From Bifiguratus adelaidae (lineage: Eukaryota; Mucoromycota; Endogonomycetes; Endogonales), in assembly GCA_002261195.1 (NCBI GenBank), contig MVBO01000103.1, positions 1 to 52,011 of the forward strand: 52,011 bases of DNA, given 5' to 3'. Under the pieces are notes generated by a model. That model saw only the letters and a list, made by a program, of their open reading frames with translations, was not told the origin of the DNA and did no database searches. The position numbers and the translations under genes were made by a program. This document shows positions 22,448-31,920 of this stretch, one piece after another; the first letter of the stretch is position 1; every line of letters starts with the position of its first letter.

Positions 22448-25141
22448 TCAAAATTCCACTATGGTACAAGGCGATTCGATTACCGGTTTGGTCTCTACAT
22501 CTTTGGCCATAGGAGGCTTTTCTGATTTCCATCCACTGGACACGCCTCCTTCAGATTCATCTACACTTGTCCAGGATCCTTGCGAGGAATTGGAGGAAGA
22601 CCAGGGCTTGTTATTGGATGTGTTTGTGCCGCTTGAACTGGCAGAGGTGTTGGACGATTCCATCGGTTGGGTTCGCTTTGAGCGGAGAGGTGGTGCTGGT
22701 TGCGGCGTCGGTGTGATGGTCTTTTCGGGTTGTTGCTGTATCCAGTCTGATGGTAAAGACAAGTCGATAGGGTTTGGTGTATCCAGCAACGGCAGTTCCC
22801 ACTTGTCCTGTCCGCCCAACGGATAGAAACGCAACCCACCACTGCCAGGAGCAGGCGAAGTGGCCTCCGGAGGGGCTTGAGAGATAGCAACCTCAACAGG
22901 AGACGATAGAAAGTCATCGGATCGGCCAATCATTGCAAGTTCGTCCAAATCCAGTTTAAGCGGTCCCTGAAAGATGGGAAGCGCCTTGGGGTCCTTTGCA
23001 GAGTTGGCTCTTCGTAAAGCAATCGTCGGCAGAGATGCTGCTTGACGAGGTGGATGTGGTCGTTGTGTTTTCGGGGCTTGCCCAAGCGTCGTAGTACTAA
23101 GTTGTGTGCTGGTATGGGAATACGCTGCACCAGAGCTAATGGGCAAACCTGCTTGCTGAGGATGGATGGCGGCTTGTGACATGGGCAGTGGCTGGCTTGT
23201 GGCGGACGTCATGGGCGCCACAGAGTCCGCATGACGGGCCAAAACAGGACTGGCGCTTGCTCTGCGTGGTAAAGACGTTGAGCGCATGCGACTGTAGGTG
23301 CCGGGTGTGATGACGTCTGCGGGCTTTTGCACATCTTGCAGCTTAGCGGCTGCCGCTTCGGCTACCGCAGCTGCCATCGCTGCGAGATTTGCAGATGTTT
23401 GTTGTGATGCAGGATTAATCGGTAATCGGGAAGGGGCAGGTATGGAGGTGATGGGACGGAAAATGGATTGGGCCAACGAGGTTCCAATCGATGGTACCGC
23501 CCCCGGCAGCCGCATGGGAATGAATGGGTGAGTCTGCGTAGGTAGGGTGTGCTCCAATAAGCCAGATGAGGATTTGGGAAGTTGCGGAGCATACGTGGAG
23601 ATCATGGAAGCTGCAGCCGAGGCCGTGTGTCCTGGCGCCATGCCATTCGCCGGAAGTGTTGAAGATTGTATTGGAGATTGATAACGAAGATAGGGAGCTG
23701 GTAGCGGGCCTGGAGCTAGACCCAACTGTGAAGTCACAATGTCGGCAATGGGCAGCATGCCGGTGACAACTGGCGGTACATCCTGCGTGTCACTCCTTGA
23801 CGTAGCCACGGACTTGGTTTGCGATTCTGGAGGTAAGGTGATGGTCAAGGGTGCTGATGACGCTGGAAGTTGAAAAACCTCCGCAAACGAGGCTTCGTCC
23901 ACATTGATCACATTCAGGATGCGTCGCATAACTGAAGACTGCCAATGCAGCAGTTTTCGGGTGTCCTCGAGCTCTTTGCGGACCGTCAGATTTTCCTCTT
24001 CCAGATTGTCGTAAGCTTCACGAAGCTTGTTGTGAGCTCTTCGTAAGCTGCTCAGCGTATGCGCCGTATGACGCAAACTTGCCTTCACCGCTGGATCATC
24101 AATCGCATCGAATGGTATGTCGATATTGTAGGCCGTGCCAATACCTGTTTCCACCATAACGCCATCCATGGTAGATGTCGGCGACTGTGTGAGGAGCGTA
24201 GGTTCTCCCAAGGTTGGGATGAATCCTGGAGGTAAGACAGGGTCCAATCCCGGCTGAGTAGCAAAGAGTTCCCCTTCAGTCGGTGCGTAATCGGGTGGAA
24301 TAGAGCTGTCTTCGTGAGGTGCGGACTGGACACTGACGGTCGGCGGCGTACTAATATGCATCTTATTGGCAAGCTCCTTGACCGGCGTGTTCTGGCGTTT
24401 CGAAGAACGCGTTGACGAGCCATTACCGGAAGCGTGGTCGTTCTTGGTTCGCTTCCGAATCACCTTGGACAACCAATCGGGATGATCACGATGGAAATAC
24501 TGATGGACGAATTCGAATGGCTCAACAGGTCCAGAGGAAGACGAAGAGGAGTCGTTATGGCGCTTTTCATCGTCTGTAACCTTGCCTCGCGAACTGCCGA
24601 CAAGCGTATTCAGATGCGGCACTTTATGGAATCCATACATATTCAATTGCCGAACAAAGGAAAAGAAATTGTTGTGCTTGAAAAACCGTGGAAGGACCAG
24701 TTTGGCGAATTCTTCGTGGCGGGTCACTAATCAAGTCGCGGTTTAGCAACTAGGGTAGCGTTGTTGAGAGCGCCGCATCTACTCACCAATAAACGAGGAT
24801 CCGTCCTCAGACCATTGGATCAACTCATCCGAAGCCGGTTCGCCTACCATGCTGAGCATATCCCCCGTCAGCACACGGCGCAGCAAGTCATCAGCTTGTC
24901 CCCTCACTTACTTGAACAATTTATTGAGAAACGCGGGTACATTCCTCTGCATGATGGGTTTAAAAGGCTTCCCCAATGTCGATAGAGATGATTCAGTAGG
25001 TGCTGAGCGCGACGTTGCCCCTGTTGAAGCGCCATAGCTAGAACTTGACCTAGGCTCTACGCCCGAAGACGAAGATGCCCCAAGCTTCTTATAGTCGTCT
25101 TCATCCGGAGTCCGACTGGAAGGCGTCTTGCGTTTGGCCAT
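22448..25141 (-). CDS. heat shock transcription factor (HSF family)
   Basis: Nuclear activator binding heat shock elements as a trimer. 857 aa; exons 24912-25141, 24787-24851, 22448-24726, introns of 60 nt each, GT-AG. The DNA-binding domain (about residues 67-190) reads [13 protein letters not shown] ... [13 protein letters not shown] ... [18 protein letters not shown] ... [14 protein letters not shown], the classic winged helix with its recognition helix. The wing carries a Ser-rich insertion before [11 protein letters not shown] heptad coiled coil at about 300-365 ([20 protein letters not shown]) fits the HR-A/B trimerisation region. The remaining 490 residues are Ser/Pro/Ala-rich and low in order, as expected for activation regions. 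A TATATAA-like box lies on this strand just before the ATG. Whether it is Hsf1 or an Sfl1/Skn7-related paralogue cannot be settled here, but Skn7 is excluded because no receiver domain is present. Confidence 0.93.
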
Positions 25142-25556
25142 GGAGAGAAAATGAAATTATATAAGCGCACTAATCGAAAGGAGCCGTTCAAGCCAGATGC
25201 GCGCGCACCAGTGCAATCGGATAATCTCTCGTTTCCCCTAACAGACGTGCGTATTATATACTCCTACGCGAACACTGGAGGTTGTCGAGCGAGTCTAAAA
25301 TCTCACAAATTAAACGACAGAAGCCATGCTTGTCACAATGATGTGGTCGATATATCCGTCTAATGGGTCGTCACAAGCAGAAAATTTCGCAGAGAGCAGG
25401 TACAATAAATAAGGACAAGAGAAGAGAAGAGTGCGAGACAGAGAGAAAAACGAGAGAGAAAAGGACCAAGGGCACAAAATGCCTACCTGCCTATTCTGTC
25501 CAACATGGTAAAAATCTTTCGCATCACACAATCGCCATTCCTGCGGCAAAGGGTCG
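25142..25556. promoter_or_regulatory. divergent promoter between HSF and the type II membrane protein
   Basis: This 415-nt region separates two divergent start codons. It is A/T-rich near the HSF start. I found no perfect three-unit heat shock element; one GAA...TTC pair near 25380 has the wrong spacing. An upstream ATG at 25505 opens a frame that overlaps the start of the + strand gene in another phase. Confidence 0.45.
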
Positions 25557-26831
25557 ATGAAAATTTCTTCTACGACCTTCCATCGGGGGTCAATGTTGAG
25601 GGTGCGATGGCTGGTGCTTGGACTGGTGGGGATGGGCTGGTGGATGGGCTGGCGTCGACCGAAGGTACAAAAGATGTATGTGGAGGTGACGGATACGACG
25701 ACTGTTCGGGAGTTGGATGTGGTGCCTCGGGTGAATGTGTTTGGGTCCGATGGCCTGTTAGTGGAAGGGGATCTGCTGGCTGATCCTGCGCGTCTGGATA
25801 TTGCCTGGGTGGGCATAGACGGGGAGGCCGACATTGATCAGTTATGTGACAAATATTGGGGAGGTATGCTGCCCTCGGGTCACGGTGTATTTCCGCGCAC
25901 GATTTCATTTCATCCCGTCTCGGACGACGACGGGACGGTGCTGCAACCGGCCAAGCATCCCAAGCAGCATCCGATGCAGACAAAAGAGCGACGAAGGGCA
26001 CAATTACGACGGCAGGAAGCGCGTGGTGTTGGGAATGGCGTCAGTGATCACGTTTATCCATTCGAGGCGTACGTGGGATCCGAAATACGGCGGATGGGCA
26101 ACTTTGTGCTCTGCATTCATGATCCAAATCAAGTCACGCCTGCCGAATATCTCGCACGAATAGAGAGAGAGGAAAGAAGGAATACAGAGGTGGATCGCGA
26201 TGGACCGGTCGGAGGACGCTTTCTTCATACGGGTATTCATGTCCGAGTACAGGCAGCCCAAGATGTAGGCGTAGACCTTGTCACGACGATTCCACCCTCC
26301 CTCCTCTCCTCATCCACCTTTTCCGCTCACGACATGCCCATGCTCCACAATCCTTATATCCATGCCATTCATCTTATTCAGCCTTCCGATGAAGGGCTAG
26401 GCGAACTTGCGAAAGCCGGTCTTTGGCAACATCCAAAAGTGAATATTGCTGTTCTCGGTCGCGACATCACTTGGGATGTGGTCTGGAAGTACGCTCGACG
26501 AGAATGCCAATCGCAGCGCATTCTGGCCGCCCCTCATCTGGCTCTCTTTTCGGACGACATTGCGACGCTGCAAGAATTGTCCCTCCATGATCTCCACCAT
26601 ACTATTTACACTTTACCCCATGAAAACCAACCCCTCGGCTATGTCTTCTCGCCCAATTATCTGCAGGATACCTTGAACGGCACCTTCGACAAGCTTAATG
26701 ACGCATTCTCCAAAATCACCCTAGACGCATCCTTTTACCCTTCGCATCCACCCTACACTATCATAGAAAGGTTACGCGCTGCTGATCTGTCAGTTCTTGC
26801 GCAAGCCATTGCTGCCATGTATACCCAATAG
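25557..26831 (+). CDS. type II membrane protein of unknown function
   Basis: I do not recognise this product. The uninterrupted frame encodes 424 aa. Residues about 13-31 (MLRVRWLVLGLVGMGWWMG) form one hydrophobic helix flanked by Arg on both sides, a typical signal anchor. The rest looks globular, soluble and probably luminal, with no second membrane segment; it ends in a regular, Leu-rich tail (IIERLRAADLSVLAQAIAAM). Composition and codon use resemble the neighbouring genes. The architecture is that of Golgi glycosyltransferases or processing enzymes, but I see no DxD-type signature that I would rely on. The alternative start at 25593 keeps the anchor. An out-of-frame ATG at 25505 lies upstream and overlaps. 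Confidence 0.7.
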   Translation: MKISSTTFHRGSMLRVRWLVLGLVGMGWWMGWRRPKVQKMYVEVTDTTTVRELDVVPRVNVFGSDGLLVEGDLLADPARLDIAWVGIDGEADIDQLCDKYWGGMLPSGHGVFPRTISFHPVSDDDGTVLQPAKHPKQHPMQTKERRRAQLRRQEARGVGNGVSDHVYPFEAYVGSEIRRMGNFVLCIHDPNQVTPAEYLARIEREERRNTEVDRDGPVGGRFLHTGIHVRVQAAQDVGVDLVTTIPPSLLSSSTFSAHDMPMLHNPYIHAIHLIQPSDEGLGELAKAGLWQHPKVNIAVLGRDITWDVVWKYARRECQSQRILAAPHLALFSDDIATLQELSLHDLHHTIYTLPHENQPLGYVFSPNYLQDTLNGTFDKLNDAFSKITLDASFYPSHPPYTIIERLRAADLSVLAQAIAAMYTQ

Positions 26832-26928
26832 ATTTCAGCGTATTTCATTCATTCCTTGCGAGCGTTGGACCTTTTTGGCTGCCATCGTGTATAGAACAAT
26901 TGGTACGCATTTATCCACAGGATATCTC

Positions 26929-28245
26929 ATGGAAGCCGGTACACGTGCATCAACGACGACCATGTCGCATTCATCCAGCCAAAGCGCATCACCCCGCTCC
27001 AAAAACGCCAACTTGTCCACATCACAGACCATGGCTCAATTGCTCGCATTGACACAAGAACTGGCCGAACAGCTGACTGTACAACGGCGAGTGGTTGGTG
27101 AAGTACGATGGGGTCCCGTAGAAGCCATGAAGGTAAGGGCTGCGTGCTTGCATGACGTCCGCGTTGCTGATCCGAACGCAGACCAAGCTCGATATGGTGG
27201 GCAAAGGTGACTCGCAAGGCCTCATTTCTTCTCTTTCCCACAAACCCGCATCATCCAATCTATGCGATGGAGTATTGGACGATCTCGAAGATATCAAGGA
27301 AGATAATGTCGATACCATGTCCTCTTCCCCTCTCGCGCCATCTCCGGACCTATCACCCTCTCAAACGGCAGAAGCAACCATCCCCCTCAAAACCTACAAA
27401 AACCTATCAAAGTCCTATCATGATCTATTGAAGAAGCACGCAGCCACCGTAGATCGACAGACAAAGCTTGAGCACGAGTGTCGCGAATTGCAAAGTCTGG
27501 TCAAGGATTACGAAGTCGGGATGCGCAAATGCCTTTGGGGTCTTCGGGGTGGATGGGTAAGTGCTTGCATGATAGTGTCGTTGAAATGTGGACTGATCAC
27601 ATGACAGTATGCTGCGCAAATGGAAAAGGCAACGCTACGGCGCGAGCTACTGGCCGCTTTGGATGAGGAAAGGGTAAGGAGAGAAATACGCAATGTCCGG
27701 CTTGTCGCTCATGCCACGTTTAGCAATCCAAATTGGTTCCCGTCGCCGAACAGCACGAATTGCAAAATAGGTTATCTCATCTGTCAGACTTGGTGCGAGA
27801 AGCCCTGTCGAGTCTCAATCCCCCAGACGCTAAACCTCTTGCGGGACCGCCAGTGAACGATGACGAAATTCAAATCCATCAATTGCGGGTCGAAAATGCC
27901 AGTTTGCGGGAACTTTTGGGCGTCTCAAATCACATGTGGCCTGATGAGCATGTCATAAAACCATCTATATCGTCCTCCTCCTCGTCCTCCGCCTCCACGA
28001 CTTCTTCCTCATCATCCAGCGGCGACCGATTTCTGTATGACGTCGATCGAAGGGATCCTCTAGACAGCCATGTCGTCAAGGATTACTTTGACCCGAAAAG
28101 GTCAACACTGGACGCGAACAGCTCGGAAGGCGTCGTCGTGATGGGCCCGACGAGCGAGGAAGGCGCGCCGGTCATGAGCTCGGAAGACGTCGTGAATGAT
28201 GTAGATGACGTCGGTGTAGTTCAAGGAGATATAAACGAATTGTAA
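26929..28245 (+). CDS. coiled-coil protein, possibly SIKE/FGFR1OP2-like STRIPAK subunit
   Basis: 388 aa; exons 26929-27132, 27182-27556, 27608-27673, 27724-28245, all introns GT-AG in phase 0 and about 50 nt. Helical stretches dominate: AQLLALTQELAEQLTVQRRV, a middle coil (LKTYKNLSKSYHDLLKKHAA) and the third exon (QMEKATLRRELLAALDEER). The segment IHQLRVENASLRELLGVSN in the last exon resembles the ENxxLREIL motif of animal SIKE and FGFR1OP2, small coiled-coil subunits of STRIPAK phosphatase complexes; fungal Sci1 is the known counterpart. This link is from a short motif and is tentative. The tail is Ser-rich then acidic. The start is 97 nt after the preceding stop; a second in-frame ATG at 26962 is possible. 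Confidence 0.75.
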
Positions 28246-28354
28246 AGATACGTATTTGTACGAGATACCCTGATGCATAAAGATGAAACAGAAGAGCGGC
28301 GTGCACGCCTCTTGACGAAAAGCGAAAACCAAATCTCTATTTGTTATTGATGCT

Positions 28355-29018
28355 CTAGTTTTTCACATGAACAAACAATTCATCTTGCTTGTACTCTAGA
28401 TACGCCTTGCGATCCAAGCAATTCTTGGCCACCTCCACATCTGTCAATATATCCTCAATGAGCGCATCTAAGGAACTAGGTTAATCGGCGCCCATTCACA
28501 TATCGATCCAAGATACCGACCTAGCGACGGATAATTCTGTTCAGCGCGAATATACCCCAGCACAATCACACGAATCTGCGCATTGTAGAAGTCATGTTCA
28601 AACTGGTGTATCACATGCACCTCCTGATCCAACCGCTTAGTCCTTGTCACTCTACCGCAACGTTACTCTTCACTTACGGCTGATTTCTTTTCATTGTGGT
28701 AATAGGGGTTCCAACCGACGCTCATCACCATAGGATGGATCGCCGTATCTTTATCGCCCAACTGGACCCATCCATAATAGATGCCCGTCTCAATCTCTTC
28801 ACATAGTGCCTTGAGTGCATCATCCGACAGATTCGCTAAGAAGGGTCAGTAAGCCGCAGTTGAACAGAGACGTGCTTACCTGTGGGTATACCCAGCTCTT
28901 TAGAGCCTCGACCGAACCCTTTGACGACGTGACCCGATAGTCGAATAGGAAACGGTGTGGTGGGTGCATCGGGAGGCAAGACCATAGGCCTTGATGTGTT
29001 GAGTCTGCGTTCGGGCAT
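28355..29018 (-). CDS. FMN1: riboflavin kinase (ATP:riboflavin 5'-phosphotransferase)
   Basis: Converts riboflavin to FMN. 170 aa, normal for monofunctional eukaryotic enzymes. Exons 28880-29018, 28678-28835, 28521-28623, 28355-28467; introns of 44, 54 and 53 nt, GT-AG. Family blocks: [20 protein letters not shown] followed by IPTANL across intron 1 (the PTAN motif that binds Mg-ATP), [38 protein letters not shown] (containing the catalytic Glu region), and [20 protein letters not shown], with the last part joined across intron 3. The short N-terminal extension carries no clear targeting signal. The gene follows the seven-TM gene by 77 nt on the same strand and converges with the coiled-coil gene. 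Confidence 0.95.
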
Positions 29019-29095
29019 AGTAGAAGGGGAGAAATTCGGGTTGGGGAAATTGACGCTATATTCTATCTGTGCGCACATTCTACTTTACATTATGT

Positions 29096-30118
29096 TCAAA
29101 CGGCGCCATAGGATGACTGCCTGTGGGAAGATGCGGATCTCTGTGTCTGGAGGAGGGGTCTACGAGAAGGTCTAGCTTTGTCGAATTCGGAGGTAGGTGC
29201 TCGTTGAAGAGAGGGAGGTCTAGGTCGCTCAACGAGATAGCGTACATCTTGCCAGTTATTGAGACCAGTCAAGGCGGTGAGCAACAGGATGCCTACCTCA
29301 GGCAAGTTGATCCACTTGATTTGGTGCCATACGGCATCATCAAAGTAGAGAAAGAAGCAACCGTCGAATCCGAGGTATTGAAACGTGCGGGTGATGCAGA
29401 GGAGGCCGTAAAAGATAAAGAGTGTCGCAAAGTAGGGTTCAGCAATTACTCGAGGCCAATTGTCGATGGGTCGTGGTAAGGGTGGGTGTGAGTAGGGATT
29501 GAGGTAAGCGAACCGCTCGGCTTCTGTGGGTGGGGGAGGAACATAGTGTCGCCACAATTCCGCCAAGACAAGCACACCCAGCAAGGTAACGGCAGTCGCA
29601 AGGTAGGTTGTGGTATAAAAAGCCAAAATGGCGTCTTCGTCCTTGAAGAAATGAGCCAAATCAGTGCCCACAGACAGCTTGAATAATCCAGATCCGGCAT
29701 CATTCTTGGCAGTAAAGGCATACAGTTGGACAGCGGCAGCTACTGTAGTGGTGGAAATCAGAAGCGTAGAGACAAAGACGAGTAGCCTCCAATCCAGTCG
29801 TTTCACCCGGAAGCGAGCCCACCAAGCGGTGATAGCACCGTAAAATACCGCAAGATTTCCGCCAATGTAGAGGATGGGAACTACATAGTCGATAAGCACC
29901 CACACCTTGCTGATATGACCTATGGGGTCAAAGAAGGAGGTCAAGGAGCGAGTGACACCAAAGATGAACAAGAGGATATGGGTCCAGTAGCAATGACCTC
30001 TCTGGTTCGGATAGAGCTTGGAATAGATGACGATCCGCGGAAGAATAGGAGCACTGACCAGGAGATAGATAACTCCAAAGAAAAGATTCACTTGCTCCCC
30101 AAAGCTAAGCTTCAACAT
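29096..30118 (-). CDS. seven-transmembrane protein of unknown function
   Basis: Intronless frame of 340 aa. Hydrophobic segments can be seen at about residues 10-30 (LFFGVIYLLVSAPILP), 45-62, 73-93 (VLIDYVVPILYIGGNL), 106-130, 165-188 (TTTYLATAVTLLGVLVLAEL), 228-245 (FATLFIFYGLLCI) and 270-285. They are followed by an Arg/Ser/Pro-rich cytosolic-type tail of about 50 residues (RPRPPSLQRAP). The topology is receptor-like, similar to fungal seven-helix membrane proteins, but no family motif was recognised. The uninterrupted frame among intron-rich neighbours and the orderly helix pattern make a real gene very likely. Confidence 0.8.
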   Translation of the reverse strand: MLKLSFGEQVNLFFGVIYLLVSAPILPRIVIYSKLYPNQRGHCYWTHILLFIFGVTRSLTSFFDPIGHISKVWVLIDYVVPILYIGGNLAVFYGAITAWWARFRVKRLDWRLLVFVSTLLISTTTVAAAVQLYAFTAKNDAGSGLFKLSVGTDLAHFFKDEDAILAFYTTTYLATAVTLLGVLVLAELWRHYVPPPPTEAERFAYLNPYSHPPLPRPIDNWPRVIAEPYFATLFIFYGLLCITRTFQYLGFDGCFFLYFDDAVWHQIKWINLPEVGILLLTALTGLNNWQDVRYLVERPRPPSLQRAPTSEFDKARPSRRPLLQTQRSASSHRQSSYGAV

Positions 30119-30443
30119 GCTGAATCAGGTGTGAGAGAGCTTCTTAGACGGACAAGGTGCTTAATATATATGCTTGGCACCAATAAACGAAGAGTATGCG
30201 GAAGCTTGTTGAAATGAGGTGTCTAATCAACCTCACTGTGAAATCCTATGCAGCGTAGACATACAAGTCAAACCACACCGATTAGAGAGCTAAGAGAATC
30301 CGCGCAGGCAAGCAAGACCAGAGGAAAGCAAGACAACCTATCGCCGTTGCATGTGCCAACCATTAAACCACGCGATATGTCACATGGTCACGGTTCAATT
30401 TATTCCCAAAAAGGCAAAATGAACTGTCAAAAGTGCCTCAATC
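30119..30443. other. intergenic region, no gene seen
   Basis: This 325-nt gap lies between the start of the seven-TM gene and the 3' end of the aldo/keto reductase. It has only short chance frames and no repeat or RNA that I could identify. Confidence 0.6.
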
Positions 30444-31757
30444 TTAGGCATGCACGGCTTGCATGGCCGCGGAGGGATAACGAGTACCTGAGACTTGGAA
30501 ACTATCCAAAATCTGTCTAATCTCAGATAGTTCTTGTGCAGTCAGCTCAATGTTTTCGGCAAGCATGTTCTCTTCCAGATACTTGACACGCTTGGTACCG
30601 GGAATAGTGACGATGTGGTCACCCTGGGCCAGCACTATAAATGGTATCAGTACATGGTGTTACCTGCAACTATATCATGCATACCCCAAGCTAAGCAGAG
30701 CTGTGAGGCGGTGACACCCTTCTTCTTTGCCAAGGCACCAAATTTATCCGCGAGATCAAGATTCTTTTGGAAGTTTTCGCCTTGAAAGCGTGGGTTGTGC
30801 TTGCGGAAATCGCCTTCCTCGAAATCTTCTGGTGTCTTGTAACGACCCGTGAGAAAGCCACGACCCAGGGGAGAGTAGGCTACGAAGGTGATACCAAGCT
30901 CCTTGCATGTCTCCAAAACGCCATTCGTTTCCACGTCAAGGGTCCAAGGAGAGTACTCTGTTTGGACGGCCGTGATAGGGTGGATCGCATGAGCGCGACG
31001 AAGCGTCTCGGCCTTGCATTCCGATAGGCCGAGGTACTTGACCTTGCCCTCCTTGACAAGCTCAGCCATGGCGCGGACTGTGTCTTCAATGGGACTGCCG
31101 GATGCATGAGTTTCCACGTAGCCATGAATTCACACACCACTGTATATTCATGGCGCGAAACACTTACACCTTGGGACTAGACAAAGTGAGCTTGCTTGTT
31201 TTGCTAGGCATGATTAACACTTACTCAACGCGATGCTGATAATACAAGTCAATCTGCTCGACACCGAGTCTTTTGAGAGACTTGTCGCAGGCCTCCTTCA
31301 CATATTCGGGATCGCCACGAACACCGAGGAACTCACCGTTGGGTCCACGCACATTTCCAAACTTCGTGCACAAAAAGACCTTGTCGCGCTGAGTCTTGAG
31401 TACCTTGGCCAAAAGTTCCTCGTTACGGCCAACACCATACATGTCCTGTTCACTAAATAAGGCCTTCAAAGCCCGTTGTGATCTGCATCACTTACGGCAG
31501 TATCCCAGAAAGTACATCTTGAATAGCCCCAGATTTCAGTTCTCGTGGTTGCGTGTAATAGGCTTTCACTTACCCCAACTCCAAGGCACGCTCCAAGACT
31601 CGGATATTCTCTTTTTCATCGGCCTGTCCGTAAAATTCGGACATGCTACACCCATCAGTCTTGCTTCACTCTACCTTGGCCCTACTCACCCCATGCATCC
31701 CAGTCCAATAGGGTTCACCTTAACCCCCGTCTTTAGAACTTGTCGTGCTGAAACCAT
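30444..31757 (-). CDS. aldo/keto reductase (YakC/AKR13-like)
   Basis: NADPH-dependent carbonyl reductase, 330 aa. Exons 31690-31757, 31574-31645, 31496-31517 (22 nt), 31225-31445, 31168-31176 (9 nt, predicted), 30685-31094, 30444-30634. The spliced protein runs [15 protein letters not shown], then [20 protein letters not shown] (Asp and Tyr of the catalytic tetrad; built only by using the 22-nt exon), [11 protein letters not shown] (Lys), LYYQHRVDPKVPIEDT (His; DPKVP needs the 9-nt exon), [20 protein letters not shown] and [10 protein letters not shown]. All six introns are GT-AG and the model sums to 331 codons. Skipping the 9-nt exon keeps the frame and removes three residues. It is divergent from the PRISE reductase (163 nt between starts). 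Physiological substrate unknown. Confidence 0.92.
31168..31176 (-). other. predicted 9-nt microexon of the aldo/keto reductase gene
   Basis: A 9-nt segment reading TCCCAAGGT on the minus strand is preceded by a TCTAG acceptor and followed by a GTAAGT donor. It is flanked by introns of 48 and 73 nt. Its inclusion changes VDPIEDT to VDPKVPIEDT, the usual family sequence at this site. Confidence 0.7.
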
Positions 31758-31920
31758 GGTTACGAGACCAAAAGATTGCCAACTCCAAAAGATCGTCATT
31801 CATCTGAATTAAGCAGTCCTGTATGAGTAAGCAACGAAGCAAGAACGACGTAACCGACCTCGGCGGTGACCGAGGCATATAACGGGGGTGGTCTGCTTGC
31901 TTTGGTCCTCTATACTCAAC

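Noticed and set aside
25375-25395. Possible heat shock element upstream of HSF
   Set aside because: The GAA and TTC units are separated by three bases, not two, and no third unit follows.
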